64,000 nt of DNA from Amphibalanus amphitrite (lineage: Eukaryota > Arthropoda > Thecostraca > Balanomorpha > Balanidae). Location: contig NW_024882189.1 of assembly GCF_019059575.1 (NCBI RefSeq), forward strand, positions 212,001-276,000, written 5' to 3'. The position numbers and the translations under genes are program-made. The notes under the pieces are model-generated. The model did not search any database. It had not been told where the DNA came from and was given only the letters and a program-made list of their open reading frames with translations. Shown in pieces: positions 22,406-35,400 of the stretch; position 1 is the stretch's first letter, and each line of letters starts with the position of its first letter.

Positions 22406-25400
22406 ATGGATAGTTTGGGCGAGTACGAGTACTCATCCAAAGATCTCATCGGACACGGCGCCTTCGCCGTCGTCTACAAAGGAAAGCTGAAGCAGGTGAG
22501 ATCTCCGGCGACGACTGGACTGAGGGCGACGTAACACTATCCCCGGCCGGTGACTTGTGGTCGGTACGCGCATTGATCAGTGAGCTGACGAGTGCCATTC
22601 CCACGCCATTTGTAATACGATAGGATGGAAAGGCTGGAACTTCTGGCTTTCCATGAAGACGCTTCTGCTGAAGACGTTCCTTCTGGCGCAGATAATGCTC
22701 AACCCACCGATATGCTCCTCATTTTGGGTTTTAGCAAGTGGAATTGTCTTAGGTCGTAGAATAAATGGTCATCATACGTAGGTTTCCGTCAAGAGATGCT
22801 TAACCACACGCCCTATTTCAGAACCCAGAGTTTGTGGTGGCCATCAAAAGCATCACCAAGAAGAACCTGGCCAAATCTCAGAGTCTGCTCAGCAAGGAGA
22901 TAAAGATTCTGAAGGAGCTGACCGAGCTGCGCCATGAAAACATCGTGGCGCTGCTGGACTGCAAGGAGTCGGCTAACCACGTCTACCTGGTCATGGAGGT
23001 GGGTGCGGACAGATATGGGGGTGCTGGGCAGAATATAGAGGAGCGGTGCCCGGTCCGGGACGGGTGGACGCTGGGCAGAATATAGAGGAGCGGTACCCGG
23101 TCCGGGACGGGTGGGTGCTGGGCAGAATATAGGGGGGGGGGTGAGTGAGTGCGGACAGATTTGGGGGTGACAGCTAGTGCTAGACCGGGTGGGTGCGGGC
23201 AGGGTAGAGGAGTGACAGCCAGTCCGAGACGGCTGGGTACAGGTATAACACAGGGGGCGATAACCAGTCCGTGACAGAGGCGGGTGCGGGAAGAACGTAA
23301 GGGCTATAGCCAGTCTGTCTATAGCCAGGCACTGGGCGAGCTGTGACGGGTGGGTGCCAGGGTGGGGGCGACAACCAGTAAGCTTCTGATGTCTACACAT
23401 TAGCTGTGCCCGAAGCAGAGTCGGCCCCACTCAGTACCCGGTCAGTACTGAGTGGGGCCGACTCTGCCCGGTCAGTCGGTACCAGTCAGCACCCAGTCGG
23501 TACTTGGTTAGTGCTCAGTTAATACCCGGTCAGTACCCAGTCGGCACCCGGTCAGTGCTCAGTTAATACCCAGTCAGTAACCTGTTCCGTGTGGCCGGCT
23601 CCGTGCGGCGCCGGCCGCTGTTTACGGTGGGACTTGGCGGCACGACACCACCGGGCGGTCACGGCCACTCCCTGCCGACACTGAGTAGCTGTGGGAGCCG
23701 CCACCGGGCCGGAACGGCCGGCCGCGCGCACAGCGACTCGTAACACCGGGCCCGGCCAGCCGCTCGCCCACCGCAGCTGTTCAAACCGGCGGCGTGTCGG
23801 CCTGTCCGTGATACGGCATACGCACACGCAGCCTCGGGTCCGGTCTCTTTGTCTCCGGCCCCCGCGGTGATGTTAAACTGAAACGATGAGATCACCTGAG
23901 ATGGATACCAGATCCCTCCGTATCATTTTCTGCTATACATCCGGTAGAGCAGTTGATAAGGTTCTGCCGCGGAGTGCCCATCCCCGCCCCACTCCACGCG
24001 TGCGATTATCTGCGTCTATATGCATCCGCGCTGACATCCGGTGTGGTCTGTTTTCAGTACTGCAACGGCGGTGACCTGGCAGACTACCTCCACGGTGAGT
24101 GTGTGCCGACGGCTGCCCTCCGGCCCCTCTGGGTCCCCGGGTGTCGGTCCGGCCCGCTCCTCTCACTGTCACCGGGCAGACTCGGTCGGTGGCGGCGGCG
24201 GTGGCGGCGGCGAGCTAAAATCGTTATCCCCGCGCGGCCGGTGGGATCGGACCGGAGTGAACCGGAGAGCCCTCTGAGGCCGGCCCGCCGGGGCTGGCCG
24301 CCGCTGGGTGTTTGTTTTGCAGCGGAGCCGGGCCGTCGGGCAGGGAACGACCGCGACAGTACCGCGTAGGAAGCACCCGGTACACCTGGGACGGGGCGAT
24401 CCGCGGAAAAGCGCACCGTCACGACAGGAAAGGCCCCGCCGCATGAGGTCGTCTTTGTAACTGATCAGTGCGGACCCAATGGCTTAGACCGACCGGTTGG
24501 TGGTTCGGTTTGGTTTTTAAGTGAATCACTGGGTGCCGCCACCAAAAATCACCTGCCAATTATATCGACTTAGGATGAGGATAACCTTAAGGTAACTGTT
24601 TGCAGCAGAAATGGCTGATGATGCGTTGATTGGTTCGAACAGTCACTGAACTATCTCAAACTGTGCTTTGCCACGTTTTGAAGGGATTCTTGTCATGTGG
24701 GGCCTCCGCTCTATCTAAGGACGGTCGGTCTGACCTGCCCCTCCTCTCTCTCTCCCGCAGCCAAGGGCACGCTGTCGGAGGACACGATCCGGCTGTTCCT
24801 GCGGCAGCTGGCCGGCGCCATGCGCGCGCTCCACGCCAAGGGCATCATCCACCGCGACCTGAAGCCGCAGAACATCCTGCTGTCGCACCACCCGGGACGC
24901 GCGCGGCCGGCGCCCACAGACATTCGGCTCAAGATCGCCGACTTCGGGTTCGCGCGCTTCCTGCAGGACGGCGTCATGGCGGCCACCCTCTGCGGATCGC
25001 CCATGTACATGGTGAGTAGTGGCTGCCTCTGCGGTCTGCGGATCGCTTATGGTGAGTAGTGGCTACCCTCTGCGGATCGCCCATGTGTATGGTGAGTGGG
25101 GGGGGGGGGGGGTATTTTGGCAATTAGTCGGGGAATTCTAGTTGCAACTAACGAAGGCTCGCACTAAGGTTTTTTCTTGCTGATGCTCTCAAGACAAGCG
25201 AAACATTAGGGGCACATCGTATCAAGCAGTTTGACATCGTCTGGCGTATTTAGGAATCTGTTTGCAATTGTTTTGCGGTTGGCCGGTGGTCCGATTGCCA
25301 ACCCTGTCTGTAATTAGCCGCAATAGGTGCAATCGATGTGCCCAATACTGATGGGGATCGCCGTGTCGCCAGACGTAAGCCGCTTATCGTGTGTTTTCGC

Positions 25401-28400
25401 CGTGGTATCTGTGTGCTGCCGGCTGCAGGGGGCTCACAGGCTGCAGAGCCGGTTGTGAGGGGCGGGCCGGGGCGTGTGCGCCCCCAGACACGCACGGCAC
25501 TCACCACAGACCCGTCCGGTGTTTGTCCTCTGCCGGTAGCCGCCGTGTTGCTAGGGGCGGCCCGGGGGCTGCGCAATACCCACCGCAGCAAACAGAGGTA
25601 TCTTATCGAGAGCGCGTCGCCCCTCTGACGGTGCTGGAGGGACGCAGCGGCTGAGCGGCCCGTGGTGCTTTCCAGGGGTCCTGTCCCGGCGGACGGGGAC
25701 GTGACGCCTCCCCCTGCCCTCCCCGCAGGCCCCCGAGGTGATCATGTCGATCCAGTACGATCTCAAGGCGGACCTCTGGAGTCTGGGCACCATCGTCTTT
25801 CAGTGTCTGACGGGAAAGGCGCCGTTCCACGCCAACACGCCGCAGGCGCTCAAACAGTTCTACGAGCGCAACGCCAACCTGTCGCCCAAGTGAGTGTGAC
25901 GCGCGGACCGGGCCGGGCCGGGGTGGTGTGGTGTACCGCATGTACCGAGCGGGGACGGGTACCACTCAGAGTCCGTCGGCACGTGCGGCGGCGCCGGCCG
26001 TGTCGGCCGCTCGTCACCGCTGGCCTTGGTGGGAGCTGAACTCTGAAGGTTGCCGGCGCGGTGGGAAGCGGCCGGGCGCGCCGCCGGGGGTCGCCGACCC
26101 GCCGCCGGGCGCGCTCATTGTTGCAGGGAGCCGGGCTGCCGGAATTATTGTCACTCACGCACCCGGCTACAGTGGAAATCGGAGCCGGGTTTCGTCTGTT
26201 TGTTTTATGTTAGATCGATGGCAGTGGGATTTTGTGGAGTTTCCCATAACCAATGCGATTTCCTAATGGTCGCACTGAAATGTCGTATTATTTATCCCTA
26301 AATAGGAAGACTCTAAATATCTAACGAGCATGTTAGCTGTCCAGTTTGCAATTAATTTAATAATTAGTTTCATAAGTTACTAAAGACAGGCTATTTTCTT
26401 TGTTACTTTTCTTGCATCACGTTCACATTGCTGGTGAATACCGCCCCGTCCCGCTCGGCGTTTGTTCCGGCCGTTCCGTGACTGCAGTGCGTGCTCCTTT
26501 ATCGAGCGGTCCACCGCGCCCCGTATTGGTCCAGGTCGGTCGGCCGCGTCCCTCGGACTGAGCCCCTTCCCCCGCCCCGCTCCGCCCCGCCTGCAGGATC
26601 CCGCAGGGCACCTCGGCTGACCTCAGCGACCTGCTGACGCGGCTGCTGAAGCGCAACGCGCGCGACCGCCTCGAGTTTGACGAGTTCTTCAGCCACCGGT
26701 TCCTGCGGCCGGCGGCGGCAGCGCGCGTCAGCTCGGCGCCGGTCAGTGCCGCGCTGCCGGCCGACGCCGGCTCGGCGCCCTCGCCGCTGTCCAGCAGCCC
26801 GGCGCCGGCCTCTCCGCCGCCGCAGTTCTCTGCGCCGCCGAGCCCGCGGCCGGGCGCGCTGCCGCCGCCGGTGTCGCGCAGTCCGACGGCGGCGGCGGCG
26901 GCGCCGGCCGCGGCCGCTGCCGCCCGCCGTCCGCCGCAGCAGCCGCAGCCAGACGTCGACGAGGAGGGGTTCGTCATCGTCTCCAGCGACATGACGGAGG
27001 AGCTGCCCACGGCGCGACTGGCCCGGTGAGCGCACTGCCGACCGCCGACACGGGCTCGGTCTCTGTGGGAGGCTCACAACTGATTTAGTGAAACATTCTT
27101 CAGCTTTTGAAATTTCGTGTGAAATTATTAATGTTAAAAATTGAGGAATGGCCTGAGAATGAAATAAGTTATATTCGATAAGCATATAACTCTGCTCTTG
27201 CTACCCGTCTATCAAATGAAGCTTCTATGAACCAGCATCGACACCTTCGTGCCACCGCTGTTCTCCGACTGGTCAGTCTCTGACCCGTCCCGCCCTGACC
27301 CGGCCTCTGGTGCCGGGCTGCCTCTGACCTGACCGTCAGTCTGTGCAGTATCTGACCCGTCCCGCCCTGACCCGGCCTCCGGTGCCGGGCTGCCTCTGAC
27401 CTGACCGTCAGTCTGTGTCTCGACAGCGTGCCCTCGGCGGGTTCGGACACGGCGCGGCCCATGTCCGGCTCGCCGGGCGGACAGCACAGTCTGATGGCCG
27501 AGCCGCAGCCGGTGCCCTCGCAGAAGCACACCTACCAGCTGCTGCGCCAGTCGAGCGGCGGCAGCGGCGGCGGCGGCGGCCCGCGGCCGGCCGGCCAGCC
27601 GCCGCCGGCCGAGGTGGACGCCCGCTCCATGTCGCCGCCGGCCGTGCAGTTCGTGCTGGGCCCGTCGCCGGCCGGTGGCTCGCCGCGCCGCTGGTCGGTG
27701 GGCAACTCTCCACCGCCGGTGCGCAGTCCGGTCAGCCCGCGCCGGCGCAGCGGCCGCCTGACGCCGCCGGCGCTGCCGCCCGTCACCGAGGCGGCCGACC
27801 GCAGCCTGGTCAACATGCGCAGCGTCGACAGCTGCGGCAACATCAGGTGAGCCGCCGTGACGGCCGGCCGGCTGTCTTGGGGACACTGTCTGTCTGAACT
27901 GAGGAACTAACAGTCGCACCGCAGCACGACCTCTCGTTTGTGACCACCTGGTGGGTGTCAATGGTTCCGTCCTCATACCTACCGTACTCTGTGCCGTCAC
28001 AGGTCGCTGGGCGGCCGGGCGATGACGCTGCCCGAGATGGCCTGCCACCCGCTGCAGTTCCACCGGTCGCGCACGGACGCCAACCTGCCGTTTCTGCCGC
28101 GCCGCGCCGGCCTGCCGCACAACATGGTGGTGCCCTACCAGAGCGGCGCCGCCAGAGACTCGCACACCAGTGAGTGGCAGCGGGGACAGAGGGAGGAAAG
28201 GGAGAGGGGAGGGAAGAGGGAGGGAGCCACTGAAGCATGAGGCCGAGGAAGGCGGCTCGGCTCAGCGGTCGGAGGTGGGCCTATTCTGGGAGCGGCGGGA
28301 GCCGGCACCGCGGTAGGTGGATGGCGCAGTGGCACGTGTCGAGGAGTTATGTGCGGCCGGGTCGGTGTGCCGAGCAGGTATGCCACGATCGCGGCGCGCG

Positions 28401-29441
28401 CCATTAGGCTCTGAAATAGATCCATCCGCTGATGGAGAGGTCGTTAACCTGCCTGGGGCGCGAATGACTTCGTCTCCGGCTGCGCCGCGGAGAAGTTTTG
28501 ACAGACTTCTCGATCTAGGATTACGTCTGTCCATTTATCATTCTGGTGGAGTTTGGCTGGCGGGCTGTTTGGATGAAGCTGATGGTCGGTGCGGTGCGGT
28601 TGAATCTGCCGGCGTCCTTGGTGTCTGGCCAGCCGGCGGTGTCTGTGTCCGCTCCGCTGACCGTCCCCGGGGCTCGATATCGATCGTCACGGGGGTGTCA
28701 AGTGACGTGACATGACGTGACCCACCTCCACCATCTGCCGGCTCCTCAGCACGGGCCTGGCGCGGCGGCGGCACCGGGGGTAGCCCCCTACCGGTCCTAC
28801 CTGCGTCCCACCAGGGAGGGGTCCTGACCCGTCCCACCACGCAACATGGGCCAGAACAAAAACGGAGACCAGCTAATTCCAGGCCTCTTCGCGCGTCGAA
28901 TTTCCAAGCGTAGTCTGGTGCCAGACCCAATCCTCATCACGTGTTACGTAACATCCAATAGACTATCGCAGGTTGCGCCCCTGCCAAAGCTGAGTCCGGA
29001 GATAGGGTCGTCTCCCCCATCAATCACAGCTGAGCGTCGTCGATATCCCCGTCCTCACCAACATTACCATTTCCGTGACCATCAACGTCAGTCACCATTT
29101 CCGTGCTGGTCGGCGGCCGGCGCTGGCCGGCGCCGTCTCCGGCCGCTGACGATGGTCCGCTCCCGGGGCCGGCGCTGCCCGGCGGCGTTGGCCGTCCAGC
29201 TCGCCCAGCGCGGAGCGGCTGCGGGAGGAGCGGCTCACACGGTGTGCGTGGGCTGCTGGCGGGCGGCAGGACTGTCGGTAGCTCGTAACTGCCCACACAA
29301 CAGTCTCGCAGCGGCCGTTACAGCCTGTTGTAACTCTGTTTATGATAAAGCGCCAACTAACAACTAGGAGTCATAGGTCTCGTGACGGTTCAAACGCTCA
29401 ACTCGGTCCGTTGGCAACCGCTGCAGCGCCGCTCGTTGAGC

Positions 29442-29492
<51 letters not shown>

Positions 29493-32400
29493 CGGTCCCC
29501 GCAGCCGCGGTGTAGCCTTAGTGGCTCTGGAGGGCCCTGAAGGCGGCCACGAGGGCCGCCACCGCATCGCTGCGCCGAACCTCCTCTGGGGTCGGTAGTA
29601 TGTTGCCGATGGCCTGGGTCCGGAGGCGGACCCCCATCATCCCCGGGCATGTCAGGAGAATGTGTCTCGGTGTTGAGCTCGGCTGTTATCTCGGGCTCCG
29701 TTACGACGCTGGAGGGACGGCGGTTGCGCGCCCAATATTTGGACTGTAGCGGAACAGCGACTGCCACTCCCCGTGTGCGGTACACCAGTCGGACGGGCCG
29801 CGCCGGGGCGGTGGCCGGTGTGCCGTTTCCCCTGCGTACGGCTCCATGTCGCACCCAGTCCGTTTGGCACGGCCTGACTCCCATACGGCCTGGGTCAGGT
29901 GACGCTGCCTGGTCCAGTTTGGGACGCGGCCTGTGTCAGAGCTGGGTCCGGTGACCGCCGGCCCAGCCTGCTGGGTGCAGTGGCACGGTCTGGGTCAGAG
30001 CTGTGCTCGGTGCAGTGGCACGGCCTGGGTCAGAGCTGGGTCCGGTGACCGCCGGCACGGACCGTCGGCCGGCGGCGGCGCGGCGCCGACCATTGATCCC
30101 GCCCGACCCTGGGAGAGAGAGGGAGGGGGAGGGGGCGGCCATCCGGCGCCGAGTCGAGCTGTATATAAACAGAGCCTGACGTCAGAGCGGCCCGCCGGAG
30201 GATCACCGCGGGCGCGCTGTGACCGGCGCCGGTCGTCAGCCGGGACTGAGGGTGTCCTCAGACTGGGGGTCTGGGCGGAGCGGAGCGGGTCGATATGAAG
30301 ACTATCACTGTGACGGCGGCTCTCGTTTGGAGTCGCTCCAAGGTCGCTGTCCCCGCGCCGCTGGCTCCGTTTCGTCTGTGACGGCCGGATGACAGGTCAC
30401 GGCCCTGTTTGTTGTCAGATGTGCCGCTCATCAGGTGACAGATGCTTCCCCTATGCCGTGCTGTGATCTCCTGCTCAGTCTCTGATTCGGGTGATGCTGT
30501 TTGTATCGAGTGTTGACTGGAGGGGAGTGCGGGGTGACAGCGGTGACCCGGGCGGGCTGGTGTCTCTCTACTCTGACTGATCCGGTGCCGGTCTGACCGA
30601 CCCGCCCCCCCCCCCGTCCGCAGGTCCGCCGCGCGCGCCCGACAACCTGGCCTTCCCGGAGTCGCCGCACATCACGGCGTTCGGCCCGTCGCCGCCGTCG
30701 CTGGAGCCGCCGCTCATGTTCACGGCGCCCGAACTGCGCGAGGAGACCCTGCTGGACGTGAGTGCGGGACCGGGACACACGGGGCGGACCGGGACGGGCG
30801 GCTGTGACCTTGGGGCCACTGCACGGACGTCCCCGTATGATTTACAGCTCTGTCGCAGCAGGCCCTCAGTGAGGATTAGTGCACCGACCGGCCGCCCGGT
30901 GACAGCACTCTGATTTATTTTTGTCGAGTAATGTGATTTTCCTTCCCTGTTACCAGCACCTACCAGCGTTTGTTTGGCCGGTTTGATATGCGCCGTAAAG
31001 CTGCACTGCGGTACAACTGCACCCCTTGTGACGTCGAATTCTAACTACTCATGGTCATATGACTTGGCAACGGCGCGCTGTTTTGTTTAAGTTCAATGGC
31101 CATGCAATTCTTCCGTTTTACTCTGCTGGCAACTGTCCGCTCCATAATAGATTTACAATACGCATCCCTTGTTACCATTATCAATTTATTTATGCAGTAA
31201 CAGGTGCTGCATTGCTGCCTCGCTACATACGTGACTGGTTACCCGTCGGTGGAGTTCGCTGCGCTCCGTCTGTTACGTGGATAGTTCGCTGCCCTCTCCC
31301 ATCTGCCGCCGTGCCGCTGTTCCCGGCGGGTTGTCTGTCACCTTCACACCGCGCGCCGCGCCCCTCCCCGACCGCCTGTAACCGTTGGGCCGTCTCTGAC
31401 CGCGCCGCCCGCCGCTCCAGGAGGCGCACAACGAGACGCTGACCAAGCTGAACTTTATCATGGCGCTGGTCGGCTGCATCACCGAGCTGGCAGACATCAA
31501 GGCGACGCCGTTCTCCGCGCTGGCCGGTGAGTGCCCTGCCAGTCCCGCTCCCCTGTGAGCGGTCAGACGGGGCGGGGTCCCTAGACGGTGGGTGACTAGT
31601 TCTATTCACGGCGATGGCCACTTTGTTCCGGTGACTGATGCCTCCCGTTGTGTCGGCGATCGCCCCTGCGTGTGTCGTGTCCGGTCTCTGTTTCTGCGGA
31701 CCGCCGCCGGCCCGCTCTGTATCTATGTGACCCGCCCCACCCTCTGCGCAGAGTCGGTGCGGTGGGGGCGCCCGCCGCCGGCCCGGCCCACTCTGTGACC
31801 CGCCCCGCCCTCTGCGCAGAGTCGGTGCGGGTGGAGGCGCCGCCCAGCGAGCAGCAGCGCAAGCTGGAGCAGCTGATGCTGCACGCCAAGGCGCTGCAGC
31901 TGCTCTCGTCGGCGCTGTCGCTGGCCAAGGAGCAGCTGCGCGCCGGTCAGCTGGAGCCCACCGTGGCCGTGCGGAGAGGTGAGCACGGGGACAGGGGCGA
32001 GTCGGGGACTTTTTTGTTGGGTCTGACAAGACCATTTCAGAGCTGGAAGGATGATAAGAATTAGGGGGAGACATTGGCCTGGGCAGGCACCCTAGTGAGC
32101 CACCGGGGCTGAGCCCGTCTCAAAGGACAGGCAGACCAGTACTCACTGCACCCGGCTACGGGGTGCGCTCCCTCGGGAGCAGCGTGCCGCTCCAAGGGAG
32201 CAGCCCGCATGAGATAAAGATGCCTGTCCAGCCCGAATCGAGGGTCGCCGCGTGGCGGATAAGGATTTGATTGTCCTGAGGCTGGAAACGACGGACGGGG
32301 TTGAGTCAAGAGACTGGGCTCACCAGGGCCGGGTCAGGCAGACCGGACCACCCGGCGCCACGACCACCGGCAGACAACAAAGACTGGGCTCGGACCGGTC

Positions 32401-35400
32401 GGTCCACTGTGCCGGTCTGGCGACTGCTGTCAGTGACTCTGGTGGTCTGCCGGCTGTCCGCTCCGAGCGGGCCGGCTGTCCAGTGGAGGGCGGCCGGCCG
32501 GCCGTTCCGAGCGGGGCGGCCGACCAGTGGAGGGCGGCCGTCTGTCCGCTCCGAGCTGACCAGTGGAGGGCGGCCGGCTGTCCGCTCTGTGCGGTACAGC
32601 TGACCAGTGGAGGGCGGCCGTCTGTCCGCTCCGAGCGGGCCGGCTGTCCAGTGGAGGGCGGCCGGCCGGCCGTTCCGAGCGGGGCGGCCGACCAGTGGAG
32701 GGCGGCCGTCTGTCCGCTCCGAGCTGACCAGTGGAGGGCGGCCGTTTGTCCGCTTCGAGCGGGGCGGCCGACCAGTGGAGGGCGGCCGTCTGTCCGCTCC
32801 AGTGACGGCTGACCAGTGGAGGGCGGCCGGCTGTCCGCTCCGAGCGGGCCGGCTGACCAGTGGAGGGCGGCCGTCTGTCCGCTCCGAGCTGACCAGTGGA
32901 GGGCGGCCGTTTGTCCGCTCCGAGCTGACCAGTGGAGGGCGGCCGTCTGTCCGCTCCAGTGGCGGCAGGTGGCGCGGACGGTACCCGCGGGGACCGGCTG
33001 GCAGGGTGACACTCGTTACCGAGACACCGGTCCGACCGTGACGGTGAATCAGCGGTCAACGTTCGGTGACGGGACTGGATGGGTGGTGGCTCGAACCGGC
33101 ACGGGCATCGTACGGATGAGGGCCAACATTGCTGACAAAGTTAGATGCGATTGTGACGGATGATGATGTACTGCTGTCTTTTCTCAAAGCGTTCGGCTCA
33201 GCTAGTCCAGGAAATTTAACTTACCATAATATTCATACAAACATTCTCGACAGCCTGGTGGTCTGGTGTCATTTTGTAGCAATATTCATTGCCTTAATCG
33301 CTCTTTAAAAGGCACGTTGGCACTGCAGTTAATGATTGAGATCCGACTACTTAGTTACATTCGGAAGAATCTCGTCCTTCAACCTGATGCTCGGAATCCT
33401 TCCACTGCATGTAAAAATATATCGTCATTCAGCCAGAAACGGCAGCAGAATGTAGCTGCGACAGTGACTGATGAATCAAATTCCAAATTCAAAACGTGAA
33501 CAAAGAGCGGCGAAATGGAAATAGAGCTGACCTTCCTGTCGCTCCAGCTGGCGATTCCTTTTTAACCGTCTTTGTTCGGGTTGTCATCCAGTGAGTGACC
33601 AGCCGGCCGGTTCACGGTGTGGTGACGGCGCGACCTCTGTATCCCCGCACCCAGCGCGCCGCCGGCCTCTGTGACCCCGTGCGCAGCGGGTGTCTCTGAA
33701 GGTCAGCCGACGTCTCCGGTCGGGGCGGCGATGCGGCTACTCTAGCCCCCCCCTTGCTGACCTTCCCGGCTGATCAGGGGGGGGGGATAGCCGCCGTATT
33801 TATCTAATCATGACAGGCGCGGCGTCATGTTCAGGGGTTCTCAAACGGGCGCCGGCCGCCCGGCCGCGGCTCGGTGGCCGTTACCGGCGGGAGGTGGTCA
33901 GAGGTGACCCGTAGCCAGCCAGACTGGGAGGATAGGAGCAGTGGCTTATCTGACTGTCGATATAGGATGCCTCGGTGTCTGTCGTCTCAGTACAGTGTGC
34001 CGTTCTTCTGACCGACCAGTTGGATGTCCCCGAGCTTTGATAGCGGAGCGGTCGGTTCCGTATCGATCCGTGATGAACTGGGGGAAGACAAGGACGGGGG
34101 GGGGGGGGGGTCCGCCAGTCCCGGTCCGGAGTAGAGCCCTGGACAGTCGCGCCGTCCTGTCCATCACCACGACTGCCCGATGAGGGCGGTGAAGGCCGCC
34201 TCTGACTGTGGCTGCTCCGCGGTGTCTGACCGTCCGCCGGTCCCGTCTGTTTCAGTGCTGCACCAGATGAACGACACGTTCCGCCGCTGTCTGCAGGCCT
34301 GCCAGCACCTCAACCAGGGCAACGTGGTCGAAAAGTCCGGCCTCGACGTGTTCTCGTGCCACGTGCAGGCCGACAAACTCATCTACGAGCACGCCATCGA
34401 AATGGTACGGCCACGGCGCCCGGCCGCAGCTCTGTGTCCACCGCGCCGGGCCGCAGCTCTGTGTCCACGGCGCCTGGCCGCAGCTCTGCCCGGGGAATAG
34501 GGAGGCTGAGTGACGGGCGAGTCCAGATACATGCTGGAAAACATCGAATTTTGATTTTGTTCATCGTAAACATTTATTTTCTGACGATTTGGGACTTAAA
34601 AATGTTGCGGGTACGGGTAGATATATCGTCAGCAGCTGCCCTGGTGTCGATGGTGTTCTTTGAGCCCAGTGACGCCACATATCGGCCGGGCCGGTGTTTT
34701 GTTGATGTGATTCGATCTGTGTGGAGGGCGCCGTGCGTCACTGGCTGGCGGCGACTCAAGGTGAACGGATGACGTCACCGTCGGCGGTGACGTCACTGCT
34801 GTCTCTGACGGGTCGCGGCACGCTGCGGGCTCGTGGTGAGCGGCCGCCAGCCAAGCTGAGTGGCTGCCACCAGCCAAATGAGAGCGACGCCCTCTCGGCT
34901 GACGCGGGCGCCAGAATAGCAAGGGTGGAGAGAGAATATCATCAGACTGGCCCAGGACTCTCCATTTTAATCTTTCGTGAAATTTCGCTAGTCTCGTCCG
35001 CCAGCTTATCGACGCCACTGTGACCTCTGGTGACCTCTGGTGACCCTCCGCTGACCTCTGGTGACCTCTGGTGACCTCCGCTGATCCCTGGTGACCCTCC
35101 GCTGACCTCCGGTGTCCCCCGGCCGTTGCAGTGCCAGCAGGCGGCACTCGATGAGCTGTTCGGCAATCCCAACGAGTGCTTCCACCGCTACCAGACGGCG
35201 CACATCCTGCTGCACGCGCTCTCACAGCAGACCAAGTGTGACCACGACCGCAAGGCCCTCGAGCGCTGTGAGTACCCTCTGGGACAGGGACAGGGCGGGG
35301 CGGGGGCGGCCACTGTGCTGCACCGTCTGCCCCTGCTGATCTCCTTCCTGTGTCTGTGCGCAGTGTAGCCTGTACCTGTACCGGGCTCTGTGTCCCCACC

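Larger units (their letters stand above)
22406..26708 (+). other. Atg1: Atg1/ULK kinase domain exons (1 to start of 6)
   Basis: Exon 1 (aa 1-30) carries the glycine-rich loop. Exon 2 (31-89) carries Lys39, Glu56 and the hinge (ending LVME). Exon 3 is a 37-bp micro-exon (90-101) encoding [12 protein letters not shown]. Exon 4 (102-185) holds the catalytic loop [14 protein letters not shown] and the activation segment up to CGSPMYM. Exon 5 (186-238) begins APEV and covers the C-lobe. Exon 6 starts inside codon 239 and finishes the domain with [19 protein letters not shown]. All residues needed for catalysis are present. Confidence 0.93.
28170..30623 (+). other. intron 8 of Atg1/ULK (largest intron)
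   Basis: Contents: a (TTG)n microsatellite at 29442-29492, a tandem CACGGCCTGGGTCAGAGCTG-type repeat near 29880-30065, a promoter-like TATA/CRE pair at 30162-30184, and a poly-C tract before the exon 9 acceptor. Polyglutamine- and polythreonine-coding minus-strand frames across the (TTG)n tract are artefacts. Confidence 0.75.

Noticed and set aside
29364..29884. Polyglutamine or polythreonine protein on the minus strand
   Set aside because: It is the (TTG)n microsatellite inside intron 8 of the kinase gene.
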